Source: an uncultured Oscillospiraceae bacterium | GTDB taxonomy: Bacteria > Bacillota > Clostridia > Oscillospirales > Oscillospiraceae | Length of the DNA stretch: 49,513 nt | Direction of reading: 5' to 3' | Assembly (NCBI GenBank): GCA_934597345.1 | Contig: CAKTRJ010000017.1 | Span: 1-49,513, forward strand | In this document: piece by piece, positions 1-9,700 of the stretch | Numbering within the stretch: the first letter of the stretch is position 1 | Layout of the letters: each line of letters opens with the position of its first letter | Notes under the pieces: generated by a model | Told to the model about the DNA's origin: nothing | Seen by the model: only the letters and a program-made list of their open reading frames with translations | The model's database searches: none | Made by a program: the position numbers and the translations under genes

Positions 1-363
1 ATCGCTGTCCTGATCTCCGCCATCTGCGTGGCAAACACCATGATGATGTCCATTACGGAACGGACGCGGGAGATCGGCGTGCTGAAGGTGCTGGGCACCG
101 TTCGCAGCGACATCTTCAAGATGTTTCTCTCGGAGGCACTGATCGTGGGCGTGATCGGCGGCGCGGCGGGCTTGGTGCTGAGCTTTATCGCCAAGTGGCT
201 CATACCGGTGATTTTCGCGTCGCAGGAGCTGCGGTGTGTGCTCCCGTGGTGGCTGGCGGTCTGCGGCGTGGTGTTCGCAGGCGCGGTAGCCATTGCCGCC
301 GCGTGGATGCCCGCACGCAAGGCAACACTCATCAGCCCCAACGAAGCCATCCGCTCTGAGTGA
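1..363 (+). CDS. FtsX/MacB-type ABC transporter permease, C-terminal part
   Basis: Partial gene: the reading frame is open from base 1, so only the last 120 residues are present. It holds the end of an FtsX-like permease domain. A first membrane helix leads into the motif MSITERTREIGVLKVLG, the cytoplasmic coupling loop typical of MacB/LolC-type permeases, followed by two more hydrophobic helices and a short tail ending NEAIRSE. MacB-type permeases work with a separate ATPase and do mechanotransmission or export of proteins, peptides and lipids rather than classic import. The stop lies only 9 bases before the next gene, so it is probably co-transcribed with the large secreted protein downstream. 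The ATPase is expected upstream, outside the window. Confidence 0.85.
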   Translation: MAVLISAICVANTMMMSITERTREIGVLKVLGTVRSDIFKMFLSEALIVGVIGGAAGLVLSFIAKWLIPVIFASQELRCVLPWWLAVCGVVFAGAVAIAAAWMPARKATLISPNEAIRSE

Positions 364-372
364 GGTAACGAT

Positions 373-3300
373 ATGAAAAAGACAACACACAATTTCCACA
401 AGCCGCTGCGCCGCGCCCTCGCCATGGCGCTGGCGCTGGTGATGGCCCTTTCTCTGGCGGTGCAGGCGTTCGCGGCGATTGGTAATTGGCCCGCTACAGG
501 GGATACCACGGTCGATCGCTATATGCAGAACAGCGGCACTTTCTATAACGGCGATACCGTGATCGCACCCAAATACAGCAACTTTGGCGGCTTTATCAAT
601 GTATACGGTGTGCCGAAGGGTTCCGCTGCAAGCGCCTATGTGATGACACCGACCTCCGTCGACTTTGGCGACCTGAAAAGCTCGAAGAATAATACCGTTG
701 ATCTGGAACTGAACAGAGACTACGACTTCTCAGAGCCGATCCGGTATCATGTCACCTCTGAGGACGGGCGGACATTCTTCGCCTATGCGTTCGCCGCCGA
801 GGCCACCGGCAAGGATACCTGGACAGAAGCCGATACGCAGGAGCTGCTGGGTATGGCGGAGCTGTTTACGAATACTTTCTACCAGATCTATCTTGAGATG
901 GATAAGATCGCCGCGTCAAGAACGGAGGTCGGCTCTTATCATCCGGCCAATGCGGATATGCTCAGTACCCTGGGCTACTGGCTGGGCATGAGTACAGCCT
1001 ACTTCGACCTGGATGAGGGCGAGACCAGCATGAACGGCAACCGGCTCTTTGACTCCTATGAAGCAAAGTGGCGTATCGGCGGCGAGGATGCCGTACAGTT
1101 CATGCGGGAGTATCTGCAAAGGTATGTGACGAAGAAAGGCTACAGTCAGGTCAGCCCTGCGGCCCTGCGGATCATCTATGAGAAGATCGTTCCGGAGTAC
1201 TTGGCCTATGCCGAGGAGTACCGCATCGCGGAGCCGGTCATCGACCGGGTGACCATCGGCGGCTCTGTGGGCAGCATCAATGCCGAAGCCCGCACGGCGA
1301 CGGTAAAGCTGCCGAAGACTGCAGACCAATCTGATCTGATGGCGGAGGTCCAGGTGGGCGTCGGACTGGTCGCCAATTCGGTGGCAGGCTCTGTGACACA
1401 AGGGTCTCTGGCCTATCAGGTAACGCCCTATGATCCGGCCTACGGCACCAGATACACGGCGTTAAGTGAGACATGGCGTATCATCATCGAAACGGGTGAG
1501 CCGGATAATCTGGTCACCTCTTTTGCCGTCACCACAGATGGCGTGACCCGATATGCCAAAATCAACGAGACGGATCATACCATCTCCCTGAACCTGCCGG
1601 TAGGCACGGGCTTGAGTGCTATCACGCCAGTGGTGGCCCATACCGGCACGGAGGTCAAAATCAACGGAGTTTCTTTTGACGGCAGCGGTTCTTTCGATTT
1701 TACCAACTCCGAAACAGAGCCGCTGACGCTGACGGTAACCAACAGTAATTTTGATCTGCGCACCGACTACAAGGTAACGATTACAGCGCAGAAGTCCTCT
1801 GAAAACTACATCACCTCCTATAAGCTGGGCGATGCGGAGGGCGTGATCAACGGCAACAACATCGCCATTACCATCCCTTACGCGATGGATCTGGCGACCG
1901 TAGAGCCGGAGATCGCCGTTTCCGAGTTTGCGGCGCTCACCGCACCGGCCTCTCTGAAGGAGGGCGAAAATACCTACACTGTTACCTCCCAGGGCGGCGC
2001 CGAGCGCGTCTATACGGTGACCATCACCCGCACACCGGTGGCAACAGGCAACCGGATCCTGTCCTTCGCCTACGGCTCGATAGCGGGCGCCATTGATCAG
2101 GTGAAGGGTACCATCACGCTGGCGCTTCCTGCCGGTTCGCCGGTCAGCTTCGTGCCGACCATTACCGTATCCCCCTTCGCGGAGGTCACACCGGCCTCTG
2201 GCGAGAAGCAGGATTTCAGCAAGCCTGTGACATATACGGTCACGTCCCAGGCCGGATATACCAATACCTATACCATTACGGTAAGCATTTCCCAGGAGCC
2301 GACGGAGAATCCCCACAAGGCAGATATGGAGTCGCTGGTCCAGAAGATCACCACGCGGTACAGCCGGACAACGGCAAGCGCCTGGGAGGACTGGGAATGG
2401 ATGAACCTGGGATTCTATCAGCATAAGCTGACCAACCTTGATAACGGCTTCTCCATTGCCGAGTGCATCGTCCGGCTGGATACCACCACCAACGTGGCTA
2501 TGACCAACATCGACCGTAAGATCATGACCCTGACTGCCCGCGGCATCGACTGCTCCAAGCTGTCACAGTACAACAACGGCGAGCCTTATGTTGACGCCAA
2601 GGGCAACAAGGTGGACAACCTGACTGAGGTGCTCTATAACTACCGGGGCGGCTGGACCATCAACGGCCCCATCTTCGCCCTGATCGCCCTGGACATGGGC
2701 AACTACACCATTCCGGCGGACGCGTTCTGGACGCGGGACAAGCTGCTGGAGACGATCCTGAACCACAAATACCTGTCGGACGGCTTCGGCCTTGACATGG
2801 TCACCATGCTGATGCAGTCCATCGGCCCGTACATGGATGATCCGGTCTATGGCGAACGGGTCAGGGCCAAGCTGGACGAGGGCCTTGAGATCGTGCTGGA
2901 CAGCTTCGGCAGCAAAAACGTTTATAAAAACCCCTACGGCGTGCAGTGGGGCGGCGTTTACACCTCCGAGGGCTCGGCGCAGATCGTGTGCGCCATGTCC
3001 GCCATGGGCGTGGACTGCCACACCGATCCCCGCATGTCCAACGGTACCCAGAGCGCCCTGACGGCCCTGCTGGACTACGCGGATTACAGCGAGGGCTACT
3101 TTGCCCACACCAACACCACGCCGAAGAACGCGCTGGCCACCTACGAGGGCTGCTACGCCACCCAGTGGTATCTGGGCTTCCTGAATAACGGCGGCGCGGG
3201 ACACCCCTACTCCCTGTATTACCGGCAGTTTGATTTCTCCCGCAAGCTGTCCACCGAGGCAGAGATCCACTCCTTTACGCTGGAGGGCAAGGCGGGCGAA

Positions 3301-4515
3301 TTCACCACCGAGGGTGAGGACAACATCATCACCGTGACGCTGCCCACCGGCACGCCCCTGAACGATATGCACCCGCAGATCGAGCTGTCCGAGGGCGCGA
3401 AGATCCTTGCGCCGGATCTGACCAACGGCATTACCTTTGTGAAGAACACCAAGACCGGGTTCACGGTGCAGGCGGAGGACGGCAAGACCACCAAGACCTA
3501 TTATGTGGTGGTCAAGCTCTCCGACGAGGTAGACCCCTCCGGCGCGGAGATCTACACCGATACCATTATGCTGAAGGACGCCAATATCCTGCGGGATCTG
3601 GATATTCTGGGCAAGAATATTACAACTGGCGCGGACAGCACGGATATTGAGCTGCTGCTTGACGCAGGAAAGGACACCTCAAATCTGATGATCTACGCCC
3701 GAGTGTCCTACGGAGCCACCGCCACGCCGTCGCTGGACGGCAAGCGGGGCATGGATCTGTCGGACTGGAGGACCTTCACCATCACCTCCGGCGACGGGAC
3801 CAACGCCCGGACGTACCGCATCAAGGCCACAGCCCGGACGCAGGCGTCCATTGCGGCGTTCAGCCTTACCATCGGCGGCACGGTCTATGAGGGCGTTATT
3901 GACAACAAGTCCAACACCATCACCGTGTCCGGTGTGGATGACAGCAAACTGTCAAGCACCTCCTTCGCCCCGGATGTGACGCTTGGGCCGGAGACGCTGG
4001 TCTGCTCTCCTGCCCCCGGTCTGGCGCAGGACTTCTCCCGCACGGTGCAGTACATCGTGGCGGGCAATGAAAAGGTACTGTCCCGCACCTACACCGTCTC
4101 TGTGCTGAACAAGGAGGGCAAGCTGATCTCCGCCAGCGGCGGAGGAGGCGGCAGCGATCCTGTAACGCCGGCCACCGGCGCGAAGATCACGGCCTTTTCC
4201 GTGCTGGGCGTGGACGGCGTCATCAACCAGAGCGTAGGTACTATCACCGTGACGCTGCCGGACGGCACGGACGTGACGGCGGTAGCTCCCTCCGTTACCG
4301 TGACGGCGGGCGCGGTGGTCAGCCCCGTGTCCGGCGAGGTGGTGAACCTCACCGCGCCGGTAATCTACACCGTGACGCTGGGCGAGGAAACCAGCCGCTA
4401 TACCGTCACCGTGACCTTCGAGCGCAGCGTTTCCCAGCAGCTTTGGGACGAGCTGGGCAACAACTCGGATGTGGCGGATCACCAGACCAGCCACACCAGG
4501 CGGGATTGGAGCTGA
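373..4515 (+). CDS. Large secreted protein: alpha/alpha-toroid (prenyltransferase/intrinsic-factor-like) domain within tandem beta-sandwich domains
   Basis: 1380 residues. Signal peptide 1-34 (cleavage near QAFA). Residues about 60-280 are a unique, partly helical N-terminal region. About 283-645 hold four DUF5018/cadherin-like beta-sandwich repeats, each with a pattern like ITSF..G..G.I....I.I.LP.GT.....P.I..S..A.V.P and ending in YTVTV. About 650-955 form a helical block with NGPIFALIALDMGNYTIP, a GF-D repeat and EGSAQIVCAMSAMGVD, the signature of terpenoid-cyclase/prenyltransferase toroids related to the N-terminal barrel of intrinsic factor. Four more beta-sandwich repeats follow (about 963-1350), with a GGGGGSD linker near 1256. 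There is no LPXTG or SLH anchor; the end QQLWDELG...DHQTSH resembles the tail of the 1504-aa protein downstream. GAGGTAAC precedes the start. The ligand-binding role is inferred. Confidence 0.8.
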   Translation: MKKTTHNFHKPLRRALAMALALVMALSLAVQAFAAIGNWPATGDTTVDRYMQNSGTFYNGDTVIAPKYSNFGGFINVYGVPKGSAASAYVMTPTSVDFGDLKSSKNNTVDLELNRDYDFSEPIRYHVTSEDGRTFFAYAFAAEATGKDTWTEADTQELLGMAELFTNTFYQIYLEMDKIAASRTEVGSYHPANADMLSTLGYWLGMSTAYFDLDEGETSMNGNRLFDSYEAKWRIGGEDAVQFMREYLQRYVTKKGYSQVSPAALRIIYEKIVPEYLAYAEEYRIAEPVIDRVTIGGSVGSINAEARTATVKLPKTADQSDLMAEVQVGVGLVANSVAGSVTQGSLAYQVTPYDPAYGTRYTALSETWRIIIETGEPDNLVTSFAVTTDGVTRYAKINETDHTISLNLPVGTGLSAITPVVAHTGTEVKINGVSFDGSGSFDFTNSETEPLTLTVTNSNFDLRTDYKVTITAQKSSENYITSYKLGDAEGVINGNNIAITIPYAMDLATVEPEIAVSEFAALTAPASLKEGENTYTVTSQGGAERVYTVTITRTPVATGNRILSFAYGSIAGAIDQVKGTITLALPAGSPVSFVPTITVSPFAEVTPASGEKQDFSKPVTYTVTSQAGYTNTYTITVSISQEPTENPHKADMESLVQKITTRYSRTTASAWEDWEWMNLGFYQHKLTNLDNGFSIAECIVRLDTTTNVAMTNIDRKIMTLTARGIDCSKLSQYNNGEPYVDAKGNKVDNLTEVLYNYRGGWTINGPIFALIALDMGNYTIPADAFWTRDKLLETILNHKYLSDGFGLDMVTMLMQSIGPYMDDPVYGERVRAKLDEGLEIVLDSFGSKNVYKNPYGVQWGGVYTSEGSAQIVCAMSAMGVDCHTDPRMSNGTQSALTALLDYADYSEGYFAHTNTTPKNALATYEGCYATQWYLGFLNNGGAGHPYSLYYRQFDFSRKLSTEAEIHSFTLEGKAGEFTTEGEDNIITVTLPTGTPLNDMHPQIELSEGAKILAPDLTNGITFVKNTKTGFTVQAEDGKTTKTYYVVVKLSDEVDPSGAEIYTDTIMLKDANILRDLDILGKNITTGADSTDIELLLDAGKDTSNLMIYARVSYGATATPSLDGKRGMDLSDWRTFTITSGDGTNARTYRIKATARTQASIAAFSLTIGGTVYEGVIDNKSNTITVSGVDDSKLSSTSFAPDVTLGPETLVCSPAPGLAQDFSRTVQYIVAGNEKVLSRTYTVSVLNKEGKLISASGGGGGSDPVTPATGAKITAFSVLGVDGVINQSVGTITVTLPDGTDVTAVAPSVTVTAGAVVSPVSGEVVNLTAPVIYTVTLGEETSRYTVTVTFERSVSQQLWDELGNNSDVADHQTSHTRRDWS

Positions 4516-4519
4516 GACC

Positions 4520-4924
4520 ATGAGAAGAAAGAAACTTGTATTTCTGGCGCTGCTGTGCCTGCTGCTGATGCTGGCGGCAGGCTGCGGCGAAAAGGCCCAA
4601 GAACGCAGCAAGTGGGACATCCTGTCGGCCAAAAGCGGCAGGCAGACCTGCACCGTGTCCGTCACCAAGAATTGGGGCGGGCAGGAGACGGGCCTGAGCT
4701 GCGTGGTGTTCATCCCCCCCACGGAGGACATGGATGTGACCGCCGTGCCGCTGACACTACAGCTTTCCAAGGGCGCGACGCTGGACGAGACTGAGCCGTG
4801 CATCGTATCCATTGACGGTATGTCGCTGGTGGTGGACCTGACGGTGGACGACCCCTGCATCACCGTGCAGAATGACGGTTATACCCGCACCTACCATCTG
4901 CGGCTCAAGGAGGCGATGGGATGA
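4520..4924 (+). CDS. Small lipoprotein, single beta-sandwich domain
   Basis: 134 residues. I place the start at 4520 (MRRKKLV) rather than at an upstream ATG inside the previous gene, because a lipoprotein signal peptide follows directly and GGAG sits just upstream. The lipobox is LAAGC, with Cys22 as the lipidated residue, so the protein should be tethered to the outer face of the membrane. The mature part is one domain resembling the repeats of the 1380-aa neighbour: VSVTKNWGG, then SKGATLDETEPCIVSIDG, then a final YTRTYHLRLKE strand. Two cysteines in the mature domain could form a disulfide. Its stop overlaps the next start (ATGA), so translation is coupled. I do not recognise a named family; a membrane docking partner for the secreted proteins is a guess. 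Confidence 0.75.
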   Translation: MRRKKLVFLALLCLLLMLAAGCGEKAQERSKWDILSAKSGRQTCTVSVTKNWGGQETGLSCVVFIPPTEDMDVTAVPLTLQLSKGATLDETEPCIVSIDGMSLVVDLTVDDPCITVQNDGYTRTYHLRLKEAMG

Positions 4925-5298
4925 AGCGTATAGTATGCTTGCTGATCGCCGCGCTGAGCATAAGCCTGCTGCTGGGCGGCTGCGGCCAAAACAGCGATCC
5001 GTTGGCTATTCAGGAGTTCATCATCGGCGACAGCATCGGCACGGTGGAGCAGCGGGGCAGCGGCAAGGACGCGGAATACGTGATCTGCATCACACTGCCG
5101 CTGGAGACGGATTTCCAGAACTGCACAGCCAACATTACGCTGGCGGACGGAGCTTCTGTCAGTGGAGAGAGTCCCTGCCTGAAGGCGGATTTGGGCGGCC
5201 GCATGGTGCTGGATCTGACGCTGGAACATCGGGATCTGATTATAGAGAATGGGTCAAGCAGCCGTTCCTACGGCTTTGAAATAGGGCTGAGCCGGTAA
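4921..5298 (+). CDS. Small lipoprotein, single DUF5018-like beta-sandwich domain
   Basis: 125 residues, starting in an ATGA overlap with the preceding lipoprotein gene. The signal peptide ends in lipobox LLGGC with Cys21 as lipid anchor. The mature domain follows the beta-sandwich repeat pattern of the 1380-aa protein closely: IQEFIIGDSIGTV, then ICITLPLETDFQNCTANITL, ADGASVSGESPC and a closing strand SRSYGFEIGL. It is therefore a stand-alone, membrane-anchored copy of the domain that is repeated in tandem in the neighbouring giant proteins. Together with the previous gene it makes a pair of similar lipoproteins. A small inverted repeat (GAGCCG gtaa CGGCTC, 5289-5304) overlaps its end. Function unknown; assembly or anchoring of the surface complex is inference. 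Confidence 0.75.
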   Translation: MKRIVCLLIAALSISLLLGGCGQNSDPLAIQEFIIGDSIGTVEQRGSGKDAEYVICITLPLETDFQNCTANITLADGASVSGESPCLKADLGGRMVLDLTLEHRDLIIENGSSSRSYGFEIGLSR

Positions 5299-5388
5299 CG
5301 GCTCATGATAGAAAAGAGGTGATGCATGGGATTACGGCGTTCCCTGCGCAGAAGAGATCAACAAATAATTAACAGAAGGAGAACGAAC

Positions 5389-6669
5389 ATGAAAATGACG
5401 AAAAAGATCACCGCATTGTTGTTGGCTCTCGTGATGGCGCTGTCTCTCAGCACCATGGCGTTTGCCAACGGCACAGTCAACACTGAGTACACGAAACCTG
5501 AAAGCAGCACGACTGTGACGACCACACCGGGCATCTCTTCCATTACGGTCAATACTGTGGATACGAGTTTTGCCTACGACAACAATACCGGATCAGGGAC
5601 CGATAGTCCCATTTATGCCCGTGCTACCGTATCCGGAACAGAGTACGATCTGAAAACAGCTAACGTGGTAATCACGACGACGGGAGGTGCGCCTACAGTC
5701 TACTTGGGCGCGACGGAGATCACCAATCCGACGCCGGTTGGAAACTCCTATACCTATCAGTTGGATATGTATAATAAGGTGTACGATGTCTATGCAGGCG
5801 GACGCCAGTATAGAGTGGCTGCTGGCTTGGCAAAGACGACCGCCCCCATCGCGGTGCCCACCGCTGACCCCATGCGCATCAGCGCCATGACCATCGGCGG
5901 CGCGACCGGTGACATCAAGATGAGCGTTGTGCAGAATCCCTACATGGGCAATCCCTATTACACCATGTGGACCTCCGTCACCTATACGGTGAAGGCCACC
6001 ATGGCGGGCAAGCCCGTCCGCTCCAACCTGAGCGGCTCCATTACGATCCCCAACGGCACCTCCGCCCCTTCTGCCGCGGACACCTGCCTCAAGGCCACCA
6101 TCACGGGCACCGGCTCTGCTGTGACCTGCGCGCTGGACCTGACCAGCAATACTACGCTGAGGGTCGTCTATGGCAATTTCAGCAGAAACTACACCGTTAT
6201 CGCCACGGATGAGAACACCATCAGCGTCAACTTCGGCATTGACTTTACCGAGGCAACGGAATCCAGCTACTATACCGGTGAAGTGGCGACCAAAGTCAAT
6301 ACGCTTATTTCACAGGCCCAGGAGTATTTTGGCGGCAATGTGGCTGGAAAGACCTATGGCGAAATCTCGGTTCCTGCCGGTTCCACGGTCATGGACATCA
6401 TGCGCAAATTCGCTGTGAAGTACAATTACACCTCCGAGGTCCCTGAGGGCTGCACCTACATGGCAACCCTGAACGGCATTGGTGAATTTACTTTTGGACA
6501 GTACTCCGGCTGGATGTATACCGATGGTCCCAGTTGGAATACCACCACCGGTGCAGCTCTTTACACGACCTGGAACACGCCTCCTGTGGGTGCCGCCAGC
6601 TATACGCTGTCCCAGGGAAACAACATTTGCTGGTTCATTTGCTGCAATTATATGCATCATCCTTGGTAA
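5389..6669 (+). CDS. Secreted protein with C-terminal DUF4430 (transcobalamin C-terminal-like) domain
   Basis: 426 residues. I use the ATG at 5389 (MKMTKKITALLL), which follows AGAAGGAGAAC, instead of one 63 bases upstream that would put a basic leader in front of the signal peptide. Signal peptide 1-26 (MAFA cleavage). About 30-285 are Thr/Ser-rich beta-sandwich domains. About 325-426 match a DUF4430 domain: VPAGSTVMDIMRKF, then a GIGEF.FG turn, the hallmark SGWMYTDGPSW, a GAA.Y segment and a closing strand NICWFICC. DUF4430 is the family related to the cobalamin-binding beta domain of transcobalamin and intrinsic factor. Its usual partner, an alpha/alpha barrel, is in the 1380-aa protein of this cluster. 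Ligand identity is not shown by sequence. Confidence 0.8.
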   Translation: MKMTKKITALLLALVMALSLSTMAFANGTVNTEYTKPESSTTVTTTPGISSITVNTVDTSFAYDNNTGSGTDSPIYARATVSGTEYDLKTANVVITTTGGAPTVYLGATEITNPTPVGNSYTYQLDMYNKVYDVYAGGRQYRVAAGLAKTTAPIAVPTADPMRISAMTIGGATGDIKMSVVQNPYMGNPYYTMWTSVTYTVKATMAGKPVRSNLSGSITIPNGTSAPSAADTCLKATITGTGSAVTCALDLTSNTTLRVVYGNFSRNYTVIATDENTISVNFGIDFTEATESSYYTGEVATKVNTLISQAQEYFGGNVAGKTYGEISVPAGSTVMDIMRKFAVKYNYTSEVPEGCTYMATLNGIGEFTFGQYSGWMYTDGPSWNTTTGAALYTTWNTPPVGAASYTLSQGNNICWFICCNYMHHPW

Positions 6670-6691
6670 AATAGCATTTCATGTGACCCGA

Positions 6692-6776
6692 GGGTAGCTG
6701 GATGGAACTTTCCATCCGGCTACCCCAGAGGGCAGGGGCACATGTAAGCAATTGTCCCTGCCCTCCTTATTTTTTC
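6692..6776 (+). terminator. Two consecutive hairpins, the second a strong intrinsic terminator
   Basis: First hairpin 6692-6725: GGGTAGCTGGATGG pairs with CCATCCGGCTACCC around a 7-base loop. Second hairpin 6728-6765: GAGGGCAGGG pairs with CCCTGCCCTC around a long loop, followed by a T-rich tract (6766-6775). The next gene starts only about 20 bases further on, so no promoter fits between the terminator and its ribosome site. Expression of the 1504-aa protein therefore needs read-through or a promoter upstream of the hairpins. Confidence 0.75.
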
Positions 6777-6797
6777 AAGAGAGAGGACATCAATAGT

Positions 6798-9700
6798 ATG
6801 AAAAAGTCCTATGCCCGTATAATTGCCTTGCTTTTGTCGTTGCTCCTCTGCGTCGGGATATTACCAGCGGTTGTATTTGCAGAGGAAGCAACTGCTCCGA
6901 AATGGCCACAATTAAAGGAGCTGACGATAGCAGCGAATACAAAGCTCTCTGCAACGGGAAAGGGAGCAGAAGACCGCAGTTTAGATCGTTTGGTCACCAA
7001 TGTGACCTTTGAGAACTATGAGGAGCTGCGCGAGGTTACATCTACCAACAGACTCCAGAAGCGGCATCTTGTTGGTAAGATTACATTGCATGTCGAAGAG
7101 GCGCCATCTGCGGCTTGGCAGTATGAATTGCCAGCCGGGACACTGCGCTACACCCCAGTGGACGGCTTGCCGAATGACGTTGCGGATACAGGTGGTCTCA
7201 CTGGGGCACTGGGTTTCCCGGTGGGAAGTTTGACCGGCACTAAAATATCATTTTATGAGGAAACCAAAAGTGCAACCCCAATAAACCCTAAAAACGTTTA
7301 CTACTATGAGACTGAAATCGTTGTGGATGAGCCTGCTCCGAAATGGCCACAATTAAAGGAGCTGACGATAGCAGCGAATACAAAGCTCTCTGCAACGGGA
7401 AAGGGAGCAGAAGACCGCAGTTTAGATCGTTTGGTCACCAATGTGACCTTTGAGAACTATGAGGAGCTGCGCGAGGTTACATCTACCAACAGACTCCAGA
7501 AGCGGCATCTTGTTGGTAAGATTACATTGCATGTCGAAGAGGCGCCATCTGCGGCTTGGCAGTATGAATTGCCAGCCGGGACACTGCGCTACACCCCAGT
7601 GGACGGCTTGCCGAATGACGTTGCGGATACAGGTGGTCTCACTGGGGCACTGGGTTTCCCGGTGGGAAGTTTGACCGGCACTAAAATATCATTTTATGAG
7701 GAAACCAAAAGTGCAACCCCAATAAACCCTAAAAACGTTTACTACTATGAGACTGAAATCGTTGTGGATAGTGCAGAAAAAACATGGGACTATCCTGTAA
7801 TTAAACAGGTAATCTTAAATGATTATGATAAACTGTTTACAACTGGTGGGCAGGCCATTACAATTGTAGGATTACAATTAGAGAATTTTGATACCGCAGT
7901 TTTGAATTCCACGACAGACAAGGGCATAGAGGAATGGATCGCCGGTGAAATTACGGTCTATATCGCGCAGGAACCCAATCCTCAGAAGTATTATTCGCTG
8001 AACGATGAATTCGGTCATAATGCCATAAGCACCGAAGTCACCAGTGTCGAGGGATTTGTGATTCACAAAAAGATTGTCAGCGCCATGTTTGAAGCTGGGC
8101 AGCGAGAAGCGATATCCCTTTCCTATGCAGCCAACTCCGATAATACAAAGACTTATCACTACAAAATAAAGATTGAAGTCGGATACCCGGACGACGGCGT
8201 ATATGTCCTTGACGGCACCGGCACAAGGATCGCCCCCACAAAGGCACGCGTCAGCTTTAACGCGAATCAAGCGGGTACCTATCACTACGCTGTCGTAGAT
8301 GCGGCGGCGACCGATGTTCCCGCTATGCCCAATACCGGCGCGGAGATGAAGGCAGGTGAAAATACGTTTCTCATTGACGAGCTTGGAGAGGGCGCAAAAA
8401 AGGTGTATATCTGGGGCAAGGACGCAAGCGGAAATGTATCCGCCCGCCCACTTGTGGTGGAGATTGGCGCGGAGGCAAAGAGCTATTCTTTGATATTTGA
8501 TACGACCACGGCCACCACGGACGGCATCCTTCGTATCACTGCGGATGGCAAGGATGTATCCTTTAATACAAGGATCATGGTAACGCCGACCACAACGGCA
8601 AAAGGTATCTATGAGGGACAGCAGATCACCGTTTGGATGGGGAATCCCCATACCAACAAGGATCTGGACGCTGTGAAACTAAATCCGGATATCCCTGTGA
8701 CCATTGCACCGGACAAAAACAGCTTTTCTTTCACCATGCCTGCCGCTGATGTGTACGGTACAAGCAGCGACTGGCGCACCTATGTGGACAGCACGAAAAA
8801 GCGCTATACACTGACCGGAATAGCCTCCACCTTTGACCAAACCAATGTGTCGGGCATTAAAATGGGACACGTTGTCTTTAAGGATGAAGGAGGCAATATC
8901 ATCACACAAGCAACGAGCGGAACAACAGTAACCGCGACGCCCGTTCCGAGCACCGCCAATTACACGTTGGAATTCCAGTTTACCGAGTGGTCAAACGCCA
9001 CCGGCTTTACGTTGGCTGATGCCGATAAGACGAAGGAAACGCTAACCTTTACGGTAGGTTCGGAAAATATCTCCCTCAAAGCCAATTTCAAGCCTATTGG
9101 CACAAAAGTAACATGGGGGACCAACATCACTTCGGCGGATGCCAATGCCCCGCAGGTTTCCATGCCCGGCAATGTGTCAAGCCCATTTGTGTTCAAGAAG
9201 CAGTCGGTGTCCGTGTCCATCGATGGAAAGGCGTGGTATGACCGGTATGAATTCAAGGGCTGGACGATTACAAGAGACGACGTGACGCTGACCGGCGACG
9301 CTGTCAATACGAGCCAGGCAGTGGGAACTCCCGGTACTCCCGGCTACTGGACATACGCTAAGTTTGACATCTCCGGCAACGAAATGACCGTCACAGCCAA
9401 CTTCCGCGAGCGCGCCTTCGCCGCCGTGACCGCCACGGTCAATGACCCTGCTATGGGCAGCGCGGCGGTTGCCATCGGAAACGGCGAGGCGTCTCCCAGC
9501 CAGTCTGTTGTTTTTGAAGGGCAGACCGTCACCCTGACCGCCACACCCAAGAGCCGGCGATACATGCTGGATCCCGAGAACCCCTGGACGGTGAAGGACA
9601 GCAGCGGCGCGGCCATCAAGTTTACGCCGGTTACGGCGGACAACACTCAGGCCACCTTCACCATGCCCAGCACCGGCAACGACATCACCGCCACGGCAAA

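Noticed and set aside
5326..5388. Longer start for the DUF4430 protein
   Set aside because: It would place 21 mostly basic residues before a normal signal peptide; the ATG at 5389 has the better ribosome site.
6892..7769. Insertion sequence as the cause of the direct repeat
   Set aside because: The repeat is wholly in frame within one gene, with no inverted ends or transposase; it is a module duplication.
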